Positions 8,224-20,507 of a stretch of 64,000 nt of DNA are shown in pieces (position 1 is the first letter of the stretch; the number at the start of each line of letters is the position of its first letter). The DNA lies in contig NZ_CP076457.1 of assembly GCF_018866325.1 (NCBI RefSeq), positions 2,019,001 through 2,083,000 of the forward strand, read 5' to 3'. The stretch is from Streptomyces sp. YPW6. Its GTDB lineage: Bacteria; Actinomycetota; Actinomycetes; Streptomycetales; Streptomycetaceae. The notes beneath the pieces are model-generated. The model had not been told where the DNA came from. It saw only the letters and a program-made list of their open reading frames with translations, and made no database searches. Both the position numbers and the translations under genes were made by a program.

Positions 8224-8973
8224 GTGCTCTTCCACGACACCGCGATCGTCTTCGGGCGCTATGCCCGCCAGACCCTGCGCTCCCGCTTCCAGGTCCTCTT
8301 CGGCCTGCTGATGCCGCTGCTCTACCTGTTCTTCTTCGGCCCCCTGCTCCGGGACCTCCCGCTCGGCTCCCCCGCCGACTCCTGGCAGATCCTCGTACCC
8401 GGACTGCTGCTCCAACTCAGCCTGTTCGGCGCGTCCTTCACCGGCTTCGCCATCATCGTCGAGAAGTCCACGGGGGTGGTGGAGCGGATGCGGGTGACCC
8501 CCGTCAGCCGGGCGGCCCTGCTGCTGGGCCGGGTGCTGCGGGACGCGCTGCTCTTCACCTTCCAGGCCGTCCTGCTGGTGCTCGCCGCGCTGCTCATGGG
8601 GCTGCGCGCCCCGCTGGCGGGCATCCTCATCGGCTTCGCGTTCACCGGTGTGCTCGCCCTCTCGCTCGCCTCGCTCTCGTACGCCCTGGCGATGCGCGTC
8701 AGCACCCCGCAGGAGTTCGGGCCGGTGATCAACGCGGTCACGATGCCGGCCATGCTCCTCTCCGGGCTGATGCTGCCGGTCACGCTCGGCCCCGGCTGGC
8801 TCGACCTCGTCTCGCACCTCACCCCGTTCCGCTATCTGGTGGACGCGGTGCGGGACGCCTACACCGGCTCGTACGCCACCGCTCACATGCTCCACGGGGT
8901 CCTGGTCGCCCTCGGCTTCGCCGCAGCGGCCGTGACGGTGGGCACACGGGTCTTCCGACGGGCCGGAGCATAA
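8224..8973 (+). CDS. ABC-2 type transporter permease
   Basis: A 249-residue membrane protein with about six hydrophobic segments: FGLLMPLLYLFFFGPLL, LLLQLSLFGASFTGFAIIV, FTFQAVLLVLAALLMGL, IGFAFTGVLALSLASLSYAL, VTMPAMLLSGLMLPVTL and the last near the C-terminus. SHLTPFRYLVDAVRDAYTG is the typical ABC-2 loop before the final helix. GTG start at 8224, 7 bases after the ATPase stop. It is the membrane half of the exporter, with the ATPase at 7434-8216. Length is that of a single half-size permease, which would act as a dimer. Confidence 0.9.
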   Translation: MLFHDTAIVFGRYARQTLRSRFQVLFGLLMPLLYLFFFGPLLRDLPLGSPADSWQILVPGLLLQLSLFGASFTGFAIIVEKSTGVVERMRVTPVSRAALLLGRVLRDALLFTFQAVLLVLAALLMGLRAPLAGILIGFAFTGVLALSLASLSYALAMRVSTPQEFGPVINAVTMPAMLLSGLMLPVTLGPGWLDLVSHLTPFRYLVDAVRDAYTGSYATAHMLHGVLVALGFAAAAVTVGTRVFRRAGA

Positions 8974-8986
8974 CTACGCTGACCCC

Positions 8987-9559
8987 ATGGTCAATCTGAC
9001 GCGCATCTACACCCGGACCGGCGACCAGGGCACGACGGCCCTCGGCGACATGAGCCGCACCGCCAAGACCGATCTGCGGATCTCGGCGTACGCGGACGCC
9101 AACGAGGCCAACGCGGTGATCGGGACCGCCATCGCGCTCGGGCAGCTGCCCGAGGACGTGGTGAAGGTCCTCGTCCGCGTCCAGAACGACCTGTTCGACG
9201 TGGGCGCGGACCTCTCCACCCCGGTGGTCGAGAACCCGCAGTATCCGCCGCTGCGGGTCGAGCAGTCCTACGTGGACAAGCTGGAGGCGGACTGCGACCG
9301 CTTCCTGGAGGAGCTGGAGAAGCTCCGCAGCTTCATCCTGCCGGGCGGCACACCGGGGGCGGCACTGCTGCACCAGGCGTGCACGGTGGTCCGGCGGGCC
9401 GAGCGGTCCACCTGGGCGGCCCTGGAGGTGCACGGCGCGTCGATGAACGCCCTGACCGCCACCTACCTCAACCGCCTCTCCGACCTCCTGTTCATCCTGG
9501 CGCGGAGCGCGAACAAGGAGGTCGGGGACGTGCTGTGGGTGCCGGGCGGCGAGCGGTAG
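8987..9559 (+). CDS. PduO-type cob(I)yrinic acid a,c-diamide adenosyltransferase
   Basis: A 190-residue enzyme. The N-terminal ATP-binding motif TRTGDQGTTALGD is diagnostic of the PduO class; later conserved parts are ADANEANAVIG, LPGGTPGAALLHQACTVVRRAER and LNRLSDLLFILARSANK. It transfers the 5'-deoxyadenosyl group of ATP to cob(I)alamin to make coenzyme B12. ATG at 8987 lies only 14 bases after the permease stop, so it could be read from the same transcript, although the function is unrelated. The length and all family motifs are normal. Confidence 0.93.
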   Translation: MVNLTRIYTRTGDQGTTALGDMSRTAKTDLRISAYADANEANAVIGTAIALGQLPEDVVKVLVRVQNDLFDVGADLSTPVVENPQYPPLRVEQSYVDKLEADCDRFLEELEKLRSFILPGGTPGAALLHQACTVVRRAERSTWAALEVHGASMNALTATYLNRLSDLLFILARSANKEVGDVLWVPGGER

Positions 9560-9567
9560 AACGCGGT

Positions 9568-10140
9568 TCAGAGCCGGTCGGCGGGCTCGCGGTCCGGCGC
9601 CGCGCCCCCGGGGGCCCGTTTCGGGAAGACCGTGTAACCGCCGGCGATGAGCAGGTTGATGCCGATCACCAGGATCATCTTCTGCTGCCAGTTCCGGAGC
9701 GAGCCGACCTGTCCGTCCGCGCCGACGTACCAGGCCGCCGCCTGGAGCAGCACCAGCGCCACCACCGCGGCCAGGATCCAGCGGGCGGCCGTGCGCCACT
9801 CGTGGATCGCACGGGCCCGGCCGTACTTCGGCGGCTTCACCGGGGGCGGGCCGCCGAACCAGCGGTGGGCGACCCAGGCGTCCACCTTCTTAACGGTGTG
9901 GTGGCCCAGGCCCACGGTGAACCCGATGTAGACGGCGGCCAGGCCGTGCTTCCAGTCCGGCTCGGCCCCGTTCTTCAGGTCGACGGCCGTCACCACGAGC
10001 AGCACGACCTCCAGCAGCGGCTCGCACAGCAGCACGGCCGCACCGAGCCCCGGCTTCCTCGCGACGTACCGCAGGGCGAGTCCGGCGGCCAGCAGAACCC
10101 AGAACGCGACCTCGCAGGCCACGACCAGTAGGGCGATCAC
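9568..10140 (-). CDS. integral membrane protein, function unknown
   Basis: A 190-residue protein with about four to five hydrophobic segments: VACEVAFWVLLAAGLALRYV near the N-terminus, LGAAVLLCEPLLEVVLLVVTAVDL, the region around AVYIGFTVGLGHHTV, AARWILAAVVALVLLQAAAW and KMILVIGINLLIAGGYTVF. The loop between helices 3 and 4 is basic and Pro-rich (GPPPVKPPKYGRARAIHEW). GTG at 10140 has GGGAGGAG just upstream. It resembles conserved streptomycete membrane proteins found next to the pduO gene; I do not recognise a transport or enzyme family. It ends 8 bases from the convergent adenosyltransferase gene. Confidence 0.75.
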   Translation of the reverse strand: MIALLVVACEVAFWVLLAAGLALRYVARKPGLGAAVLLCEPLLEVVLLVVTAVDLKNGAEPDWKHGLAAVYIGFTVGLGHHTVKKVDAWVAHRWFGGPPPVKPPKYGRARAIHEWRTAARWILAAVVALVLLQAAAWYVGADGQVGSLRNWQQKMILVIGINLLIAGGYTVFPKRAPGGAAPDREPADRL

Positions 10141-10276
10141 GACGTCTCTCCTCCCGTTCCCCTCCAGCCTCCCGCCCGCCGGAGGGGAGCACGTCGTCGT
10201 CAGTGACGAAACGGGACTGCATCCTTCGGTGTAGTCGCGGATCGGCCCGTGACCGGACGTACCGGGGCCGCGGTGC

Positions 10277-11491
10277 GTGTTGGATGGAGGGGTGTCCACC
10301 TTCCTGCGCCCCGACCGCGACGCGGTGGCCCTCGCCGCCTCCGGGCTGCTCGGGGGGCTGCTCCTGTGGCGGCTGGGCCTCCACACCCAGGGCGGCCACC
10401 CCTTCTCCGCGCCCTGGATCACCCTCGTACCGCTGACCGTCATGGCCGCGGCGGAGCTGCTGCGCCGCAACGCACCGCGCACGGCACTGACCGTCGGCGC
10501 GCTGGCGCTGGTCGCCGACCAGTTCACCCGAGGCAGTCTCGCCACCGCCCTGATGTTCACGGACGTCATGTACGCGGCCGTGCTGTACGGGACCCCGGCC
10601 GCCGCGCGCCGCCTGCCGGTGGCCACGCTGCTGATCACGGTCGCCTCCACGATCGGCTTCCTGGCGTGGTTCCGCCGGCCCGAGGCCCTGCTGATCGGCC
10701 TGGTCATCGGGCTGGTCTCGTTCGTCCCCGCACTCACCGGGGTCAGCGTCCGCAGCCATCGCACGGCCGCCGACAGCGCCCGGCTGGCCGCAGCCCAGAC
10801 CGCGCGGCTCGCCGAGATGGACCGGAGGCAGGCGGTGACCGCCGAACGGGCGCGCATGGCGCGGGAACTGCACGACATGGTGGCCAACCACCTCTCCGCC
10901 GTGGCGATCCACTCCACGGCGGCGCTGTCCATCGACGACCGGGAGACCTCGCGCGGCGCGCTGAAGGTGATCCGGGAGAACAGCGTCGAAGGGCTCGCGG
11001 AGATGCGCCGGCTGATCGGGCTGCTCCGGGAGGGCGGCGAGGACGAGACTCCGGCGGCGGCCCCGACGCTGGCCGCCCTGGACTCGCTGGTCGGGCAGAC
11101 GAACGTCAACGGGGCGTCCGGCGGGCTCGTCTGCACCCTGGAGGACGCCCGCGAGCCGGGGGCGGAGGCGCTGCCGACGCCGGTCGAGCTGGCCGCGTAC
11201 CGGATCGTGCAGGAGTCCCTGACCAACGCCCTCAAGCACGCGGCGCCGGGCCCGGTCGTGGTGCGGCTCGGCCGGGCCGGAGAGCTGCTGACCGTCGAGG
11301 TGACCAGCGCGTTCGGCAGCCGGGCCGGGCCCACCGCACCCGGCTCGGGAGCGGGTCTGGTCGGCATGCGGGAGCGGGTGGCCCTGCTCGGCGGGACCTT
11401 CGGGGCGGGGGCCGAACCGGGCCGCGACGGCACGATGATCTGGCGGGTGCGGGCCGAACTGCCCGTACGGGAGAGGGAGGTGCGGGCATGA
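10277..11491 (+). CDS. two-component sensor histidine kinase, HisKA_3/NarX type
   Basis: A 404-residue kinase. The first about 150 residues hold four to five hydrophobic segments and no large extracellular loop, so it probably senses within the membrane. The phospho-acceptor box is ERARMARELHDMVANHLSA (His is the acceptor), followed by an HATPase_c domain with ESLTNALKHA (N-box) and GAGLVGMRERV (G-box). GTG at 10277 and GTG at 10292 are both possible; GGATGGAGGG lies between them, too close to the second for normal spacing, so the first is given with reservation. The response regulator overlaps its end by ATGA, which shows translational coupling. Confidence 0.9.
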   Translation: MLDGGVSTFLRPDRDAVALAASGLLGGLLLWRLGLHTQGGHPFSAPWITLVPLTVMAAAELLRRNAPRTALTVGALALVADQFTRGSLATALMFTDVMYAAVLYGTPAAARRLPVATLLITVASTIGFLAWFRRPEALLIGLVIGLVSFVPALTGVSVRSHRTAADSARLAAAQTARLAEMDRRQAVTAERARMARELHDMVANHLSAVAIHSTAALSIDDRETSRGALKVIRENSVEGLAEMRRLIGLLREGGEDETPAAAPTLAALDSLVGQTNVNGASGGLVCTLEDAREPGAEALPTPVELAAYRIVQESLTNALKHAAPGPVVVRLGRAGELLTVEVTSAFGSRAGPTAPGSGAGLVGMRERVALLGGTFGAGAEPGRDGTMIWRVRAELPVREREVRA

Positions 11492-12171
11492 CGATCCGGG
11501 TACTGGTGGCGGAGGACCAGGCGGCCGTGCGCGCGGGGCTCGTGCTGATCCTCTCCAGCGCACCGGACATCGAGGTCGCCGGAGAGGCGGGGGACGGCGA
11601 GGAGGCGGTGCGCCTGGCCGCTGAACTCCGGCCGGATCTCGTCCTGATGGACGTGCAGATGCCCCGGCTGGACGGCGTGTCGGCGACCCGGCAGGTGGTG
11701 GCCCGGGAGCTGGCGGACGTCCTCGTGCTGACCACCTTCGATCTGGACGAGTACGTCTTCGGGGCGCTGCGCGCGGGCGCCGCCGGTTTCCTGCTGAAGA
11801 ACACCGACGCCCGCGAACTGCTGGAGGCGGTGCGGACGGTGGCGCGCGGCGAGGGACTGATCGCCCCGGCGGTGACCCGTCGGCTGATCGCCGAGTTCGC
11901 CGGAGCAGGAACGGGAACGGGCGCGGCCGGCGGAGGCGTACGGGAGCGGAGCACGGTCGATCCGGCGGTGCTGGAGGCGCTGGAGGCTCTCACCCGGCGC
12001 GAGCGTGAAGTGCTGGGGTGTCTGGGCGAGGGGCTGTCCAACGCGGAGATCGCGCTGCGGCTGTCGATGGCCGAGGCCACGGTGAAGACGCACGTCAGCA
12101 GGCTGCTGGGCAAGCTGAAGCTGCGCAGCAGGGTTCAGGCGGCGGTGCTGGCACAGGAGTTGGGGATCTGA
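11488..12171 (+). CDS. NarL/FixJ-family response regulator
   Basis: A 227-residue regulator. Receiver domain: acidic pair in VLVAEDQAAVRAG, phospho-acceptor Asp in DLVLMDVQMPRLDG, Thr in VLVLTTFDLDEYV and Lys in GFLLKNTDA. A short Gly/Thr-rich linker leads to the LuxR-type DNA-binding domain (LTRREREVLGCLGEGLSNAEIA, split here by the usual turn, then TVKTHVSRLLGKLKLR). ATG overlaps the kinase stop by 4 bases. The cognate partner is the kinase at 10277. The targets are not shown by the sequence. The chitinase promoter begins 16 bases after the stop. Confidence 0.93.
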   Translation: MTIRVLVAEDQAAVRAGLVLILSSAPDIEVAGEAGDGEEAVRLAAELRPDLVLMDVQMPRLDGVSATRQVVARELADVLVLTTFDLDEYVFGALRAGAAGFLLKNTDARELLEAVRTVARGEGLIAPAVTRRLIAEFAGAGTGTGAAGGGVRERSTVDPAVLEALEALTRREREVLGCLGEGLSNAEIALRLSMAEATVKTHVSRLLGKLKLRSRVQAAVLAQELGI

Positions 12172-12186
12172 TCTGGGACCCGATCT

Positions 12187-12229
12187 TTGGTCCAGACCTC
12201 TTGACGGTTGGTCCAGACCTTTCTAGTGT
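12187..12229 (+). promoter_or_regulatory. chitinase promoter with two 13-base direct repeats (DasR-type sites)
   Basis: TTGGTCCAGACCT occurs twice, at 12187-12199 and 12208-12220, with starts 21 bases apart (two helical turns). Between and around them is a good promoter: TTGACG at 12201-12206, 17 bases, TAGTGT at 12224-12229. Such repeats overlapping the -35 box are known from streptomycete chitinase promoters and resemble half of the DasR operator (consensus TGGTCTAGACCA). Expected behaviour: repressed by DasR without chitin-derived amino sugars and subject to catabolite control. Confidence 0.85.
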
Positions 12230-12334
12230 CACCGGACACACTGCGGTGAGTACGAGAGCACCCGTACTCAGGGCGGCGCAGGGTTGCAGTCCACGAATCA
12301 CCCCCGTTTGTTGGACCTCACCCGAGGAGCACCC

Positions 12335-14206
12335 TTGAGCACAGAATCCCCCCAACGCCGTTCCAGATTCCGATGGATGCCCGGTGTCAGCGGCAGATCC
12401 AAGGTCGTCGCGGGCCTGACCGCGCTGGTCGTGCCGCTGGCCGCGATGGTGGGGCTCGCCACCCCCGCCTCGGCAGCCGCGTCGGCCACGGCCACGTACA
12501 CCAAGAAGTCGGACTGGGGCAGCGGCTTCGAGGGCCAGTGGACGGTGAAGAACACCGGCACCACCGCGCTCTCCTCCTGGACCATCGAGTGGGACTTCCC
12601 CTCGGGCACCTCCGTCGGCTCGGCCTGGGACGCCTCCGTCACCAGCAGCGGCACCCACTGGACCGCCAAGAACCTCTCGTGGAACGGGACCGTCGCGCCC
12701 GGCGCCAGCGTCAGCTTCGGCTTCAACGGCAGCGGCTCCGGCTCCCCCACCGGCTGCAAGCTGAACGGCGCCTCCTGTGACGGCGGCTCCGTTCCCGGGG
12801 ACAACCCGCCCTCCGCCCCCGGCACCCCGACCACCAGCGACGTCACCGACACCTCGGTGAAGCTCAGCTGGAGCGCGGCCACCGACGACAAGGGCGTCAA
12901 GAACTACGACGTCCTGCGGGACGGCGCGAAGGTCGCCACGGTCACCGGCACCACGTACACCAACACCGGTCTGACCGCGGGCACCGACTACTCCTACGCC
13001 GTGCAGGCCCGGGACACCGGGGACCAGACCGGCCCGGTCTCCGGCTCCGTCTCCGTGCGCACCACCGGTGGCGGCGGCCAGCAGCCCGGCGGCGACAAGG
13101 TCAACCTGGGCTACTTCACCAACTGGGGCGTCTACGGACGCAACTACCACGTCAAGAACCTGGTGACGTCCGGCTCGGCCGCCAAGATCACGCACATCAA
13201 CTACGCCTTCGGCAACGTGCAGAACGGCAAGTGCACCATCGGTGACGCGTACGCCGACTACGACAAGGCCTACACCGCCGCCCAGTCCGTCGACGGCGTC
13301 GCCGACACCTGGGACCAGCCGCTGCGCGGCAACTTCAACCAGCTGCGCAAGCTGAAGGCCAAGTACCCGCACATCAAGGTCCTCTGGTCGTTCGGCGGCT
13401 GGACCTGGTCCGGCGGCTTCGGCCAGGCCGTCCAGAACCCCGCCGCCTTCGCCCAGTCCTGCTACGACCTGGTCGAGGACCCCCGCTGGGCCGATGTCTT
13501 CGACGGCATCGACCTGGACTGGGAGTACCCCAACGCCTGTGGTCTGAGCTGTGACACCAGCGGACCGGCCGCGATCAAGACCATGGCCGACGCGATGCGC
13601 GCCAAGTTCGGCCCGAACAACCTGGTCACCGCCGCCATCACCGCGGATGCCTCCGACGGCGGCAAGATCGACGCCGCCGACTACGCGGGAGCTGCCAAGT
13701 CCTTCGACTGGTACAACGTGATGACGTACGACTTCTTCGGCGCCTGGGCGAAGCAGGGCCCGACGGCCCCGCACTCCCCGCTGACCTCGTACGCCGGCAT
13801 CCCCCAGGCGGGCTTCAACTCCGCCGACGCGATCGCCAAGCTGAAGGCGAAGGGCGTCCCGGCCAAGAAGCTGCTCCTCGGCATCGGCTTCTACGGCCGC
13901 GGCTGGACCGGCGTCACCCAGTCCGCCCCCGGCGGCACGGCGACCGGAGCGGCCTCGGGCACGTACGAGGCGGGCATCGAGGACTACAAGGTCCTCAAGA
14001 GCTCCTGCCCGGCGACCGGCACCATCGCCGGCACCGCGTACGCCCACTGCGGCACCAACTGGTGGAGCTACGACACCCCGGCCACCATCGGCACCAAGAT
14101 GGCCTGGGCCAAGAACCAGAACCTGGGAGGCGCGTTCTTCTGGGAGTTCTCCGGTGACACCGCCAACGGCGAACTGGTGAGCGCGATGGACAGCGGTCTG
14201 CAGTAG
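12335..14206 (+). CDS. chiC: secreted chitinase: CBM2 - fibronectin III - GH18
   Basis: A 623-residue exoenzyme. A TTG start at 12335 has GAGGAG 5-10 bases upstream. The N-terminus is a long twin-charged signal peptide (RSRFRW, then VVAGLTALVVPLAAMVGLA) ending ASAAA near residue 48. Next come a carbohydrate-binding module of family 2 type (about 50-148, with Trp residues in WTVKNTG and WTAKNLSWNG), a fibronectin type III domain (about 160-250) and, after a short Gly linker, a GH18 barrel. The catalytic motif FDGIDLDWEYP contains the acid Glu. It cuts chitin by a retaining substrate-assisted mechanism outside the cell. Domain order matches S. coelicolor/S. lividans ChiC, hence the symbol. Confidence 0.93.
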   Translation: MSTESPQRRSRFRWMPGVSGRSKVVAGLTALVVPLAAMVGLATPASAAASATATYTKKSDWGSGFEGQWTVKNTGTTALSSWTIEWDFPSGTSVGSAWDASVTSSGTHWTAKNLSWNGTVAPGASVSFGFNGSGSGSPTGCKLNGASCDGGSVPGDNPPSAPGTPTTSDVTDTSVKLSWSAATDDKGVKNYDVLRDGAKVATVTGTTYTNTGLTAGTDYSYAVQARDTGDQTGPVSGSVSVRTTGGGGQQPGGDKVNLGYFTNWGVYGRNYHVKNLVTSGSAAKITHINYAFGNVQNGKCTIGDAYADYDKAYTAAQSVDGVADTWDQPLRGNFNQLRKLKAKYPHIKVLWSFGGWTWSGGFGQAVQNPAAFAQSCYDLVEDPRWADVFDGIDLDWEYPNACGLSCDTSGPAAIKTMADAMRAKFGPNNLVTAAITADASDGGKIDAADYAGAAKSFDWYNVMTYDFFGAWAKQGPTAPHSPLTSYAGIPQAGFNSADAIAKLKAKGVPAKKLLLGIGFYGRGWTGVTQSAPGGTATGAASGTYEAGIEDYKVLKSSCPATGTIAGTAYAHCGTNWWSYDTPATIGTKMAWAKNQNLGGAFFWEFSGDTANGELVSAMDSGLQ

Positions 14207-14245
14207 ATCCCCCCGCCGTAACGCGAAGCACCACCCCGGAAAGAC

Positions 14246-14285
14246 ACCGGGGAGACGGGTCCGCCCCCCGTCTCCCCGGTTTTTC
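14246..14285 (+). terminator. intrinsic terminator of the chitinase gene
   Basis: Inverted repeat ACCGGGGAGACGGG (14246-14259) and its complement (14267-14280), 7-base loop, followed by TTTTT. It lies 40 bases after the chitinase stop. Confidence 0.9.
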
Positions 14286-14362
14286 GCTGTGTGCGGCTCG
14301 GTACGCGCTCCGCCGCGCCACGGTCGTCCTGCCCCGCGACTCCGTCCCGGGCGGGAACCCCC

Positions 14363-14565
14363 ATCCAGCGGGGCGGCCGACCGGGGCGCGTCGCCCCTCC
14401 TCCGGACTGCGTCCGGGGAACGCCCGTCCAGCGGGGCTGCTGATCAAGCCACGCCGACCCTCCCCCAGGCTTCCTCCGGAGAGACCGCCCTCCAGCGGGG
14501 CTGCCGATCAGGCCGCATTGCCCCCGGCTTCGTCCGGAGGGACCCCCTTCAGCGGGGCTACCGAT
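14363..14565. repeat. four imperfect copies of a 57-64 base hairpin repeat
   Basis: The core CAGCGGGGC occurs at 14366, 14429, 14493 and 14550. Around it the units share ATCAGGCC(A/G)CATTG, CCGGCTTCGTCCGGAGGGA and CCCTTCAGCGGGGCT-like parts; each unit carries a small GC hairpin. The copy nearest the DUF2550 gene includes that gene's last codons and stop (AATGTGGCCTGA on the minus strand), and the next copy still resembles it. The array fills most of the 358-base gap between the chitinase and DUF2550 genes; nothing else was seen there. Confidence 0.75.
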
Positions 14566-15011
14566 CAGGCCACATTGACCCGCTGGCCGGGCGGTGCCGC
14601 CTCCAGCCAGGCCAGGAAGCCGGTGAGGGCGTCCTCGCTCATCGCCAGCTCCAGGCGCGTCCCCCGGTGGAGACAGCCGAGCACGACGGAGTCGGACAGC
14701 AGGGCGAGCTCCTCCTCGCCCTCCGGCATCCGGCGGGCGATCACCTCGATCGCAGAACGCTCCAGGCCCCGGCGGGGGCGAGGAGCGTAGGAGAAGACAC
14801 GGAACCAGTCGACGCGGTCACCGCTGTAGCGGGCGACCCCGTACACCCAGCCTTTGCCGAGGGAGTCCGGTTCCTCGGACACGTCCCAGCGCAGACTGCA
14901 GTCGAAGGTCCCTCCGGAGCGCTGGATCAGCCGCCGGCGCAGGCCGAAGACGAACAGTCCCAGCAGGACCATGACGACGACGGACAAGCCCACCCACAAT
15001 GCGAGGACCAT
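14565..15011 (-). CDS. DUF2550 family protein
   Basis: A 148-residue protein with one N-terminal membrane segment (ALWVGLSVVVMVLLGLFVFG) followed by a cytoplasmic domain with SLRWDVSEEPDSLGKGW, VARYSGDRVDWFRVFS and RGLERSAIEVIARR. This is the DUF2550 family, found right after atpC in many actinobacteria (mycobacterial Rv1312 is the same length). ATG at 15011 was chosen because the membrane segment follows directly and GGAGG lies upstream. It may be cotranscribed with the ATP synthase operon, 133 bases behind. Function unknown. Its 3' end is part of the repeat array downstream. Confidence 0.88.
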   Translation of the reverse strand: MVLALWVGLSVVVMVLLGLFVFGLRRRLIQRSGGTFDCSLRWDVSEEPDSLGKGWVYGVARYSGDRVDWFRVFSYAPRPRRGLERSAIEVIARRMPEGEEELALLSDSVVLGCLHRGTRLELAMSEDALTGFLAWLEAAPPGQRVNVA

Positions 15012-15144
15012 CTCCACCGACCTCCTCGCATCGTCGAGTAACGAACACCGCAACCGTATTGCACCTGCATCGCCTCAGCCGCGACACGGCTGGATCGCTC
15101 CAGCTCGGGCCGCGGCTGAGTAAAAACATCTGTCAGTGGGGGTG

Positions 15145-15519
15145 CTAGAGCACCGCCACCGCGCGCAGACGGATCTCGGCGCGCCGCTCGGCGGCAGCGT
15201 CGGCATCCGACTTCGCGAGCTCCAGCGCACGCTCGGCGCGCTCGACATCGATCTCGTCGGCCAGCTCGGCGATCTCGGCCAGCAGCGACAGCTTGTCGTC
15301 CGCGAACGAGATGAATCCACCGTGCACGGCGGCGACGACGGTGCCGCCCTCGCTCGTGCGGATCGTCACCGGGCCCGATTCCAGCACACCGAGAAGCGGC
15401 TGGTGACCGGGCATGACGCCGATGTCGCCGGACGTGGTACGCGCGACGACCAGGGTGGCCTCGCCGGACCAGACACTTCGGTCCGCGGCGACCAGCTCGA
15501 CATGCAGCTCAGCAGCCAA
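15145..15519 (-). CDS. atpC: ATP synthase F1 epsilon subunit
   Basis: A 124-residue subunit: beta-sandwich N-terminal domain ([21 protein letters not shown], shortened; [19 protein letters not shown]) and a C-terminal helical hairpin ([20 protein letters not shown]). It joins gamma to the c-ring and can inhibit ATP hydrolysis. Last gene of atpIBEFHAGDC, 109 bases after atpD. The 133-base gap behind it holds a long imperfect stem (arms CTCAGCCGCG at 15074 and 15111) that may be a terminator or processing site. All family features are present. Confidence 0.97.
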   Translation of the reverse strand: MAAELHVELVAADRSVWSGEATLVVARTTSGDIGVMPGHQPLLGVLESGPVTIRTSEGGTVVAAVHGGFISFADDKLSLLAEIAELADEIDVERAERALELAKSDADAAAERRAEIRLRAVAVL

Positions 15520-15628
15520 GGGTGGCTCCTCGGGTCACCACCCGGCCGCCCGGCCGGGTGTTGGGTCAATTCTACGGGGCGTGGTGAGGGGGGCGGGACA
15601 CACCCACCCCCCTCGGTGAGCCGGAGGC

Positions 15629-17988
<2,360 letters not shown>

Positions 17989-17991
17989 CGA

Positions 17992-19563
<1,572 letters not shown>

Positions 19564-19691
19564 CTGGGTTCCCTGCTCTCCTTGTTGGGCCCGAAGTTTC
19601 TTAAGGGGGTCTGGGGGCCGACCCCCAGGAATCTTCTGCAATTTCTGCACGGCCCAACCGGGCCGCTGGTCTTGCTTGTTCTTGCTCTGTC
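19564..19691 (-). other. atpH-atpA spacer with two hairpins
   Basis: The longest gap within the F1 part of the operon. It holds CTGGGGG (19611-19617) paired with its complement at 19622-19628, and GGCCC/GGGCC arms at about 19651-19664. They could slow 3' decay or modulate read-through between atpH and atpA. There is no T-run, so a full terminator is unlikely. Role is inferred. Confidence 0.5.
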
Positions 19692-20507
19692 TCAGCCGGC
19701 CATGCGGCGGGTCGCCTCGTCGAGGCGCTCCGCGACGGTGCCGTTGATGATCTCGTCACCGACGCGCACCGAGACCCCGCCGAGGACCGAGGGGTCCACG
19801 TCCAGGTTCAGGTGCATCTCACGGCCGTAGAGCTTCGCCAGAGCTGCGCCGAGGCGCTGCTTCTGCCGGTCGCTGAGCGGCACCGCCGAGGTGACGACGG
19901 CGACCATGCGGTTCCGGCGCTCCGCGGCGAGCTTGGACAGCGAGTCCAGCCCTGCTTCCAGGCTACGTCCACGCGGGTGGGTGACGAGGCGGACGATGAT
20001 CCGCTCCGTGACCCGCTGCGCCTTGCCGCCGAGCAGGCTGCGCAGCAGCTCGCCCTTGGCGGACGCCGTGGCCGTGCGGCTGGTCAGCGCGGAACGCAGC
20101 TCCGTGTCGGAGCCGACGATCCGGGCGAACCGGAACAGCTCGTCCTCGACGTCGTCGAGGACGCCGCCGCGCTGGGCCGCGATGAGGTCGGCGGTGTTCG
20201 CCAGCTCCTCGACCGAGTCCACCAGGTCACGGGAGTGCGACCAGCGGGACCGGACGAGTCCGGAGACCAGGTCGACGGTCTCGCCGCCGACCTGCCCGCC
20301 GAGCAGACGCGTGGCCAGCTCGGCCTTGCTCTCGCCGCTCTGGGCCGGGTCGGTGAGAACCCGGCGCAGGGATACTTCGCGGTCGAGCAGCGCGGTGACC
20401 GACGCCAGCTCCTCGGCGAGCTTCGCCGCGTCGACCGACGTGTTGTCGGTCAGCGCGTCGAGACGCTCGCGTCCGGCGGCCAGCGCTTCGCGGCTCGCGC
20501 CGTTCAT
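19692..20507 (-). CDS. atpH: ATP synthase delta subunit
   Basis: A 271-residue peripheral stalk subunit, about 90 residues longer than the E. coli protein, which is the normal actinobacterial form. The C-terminal OSCP signature is present in [20 protein letters not shown] and [20 protein letters not shown]. It ties the top of F1 to the b-subunit stalk. Its ATG overlaps the atpF stop by 4 bases. Confidence 0.96.
   Translation of the reverse strand: MNGASREALAAGRERLDALTDNTSVDAAKLAEELASVTALLDREVSLRRVLTDPAQSGESKAELATRLLGGQVGGETVDLVSGLVRSRWSHSRDLVDSVEELANTADLIAAQRGGVLDDVEDELFRFARIVGSDTELRSALTSRTATASAKGELLRSLLGGKAQRVTERIIVRLVTHPRGRSLEAGLDSLSKLAAERRNRMVAVVTSAVPLSDRQKQRLGAALAKLYGREMHLNLDVDPSVLGGVSVRVGDEIINGTVAERLDEATRRMAG

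Noticed and set aside
14363..14565. CRISPR array
   Set aside because: Only four units, no unique spacers of constant length, units themselves diverged and no cas genes.
15074..15120. intrinsic terminator behind atpC
   Set aside because: The stem is long and imperfect and on the minus strand the A/T run lies before the stem, not after it; transcription may continue into the DUF2550 gene.
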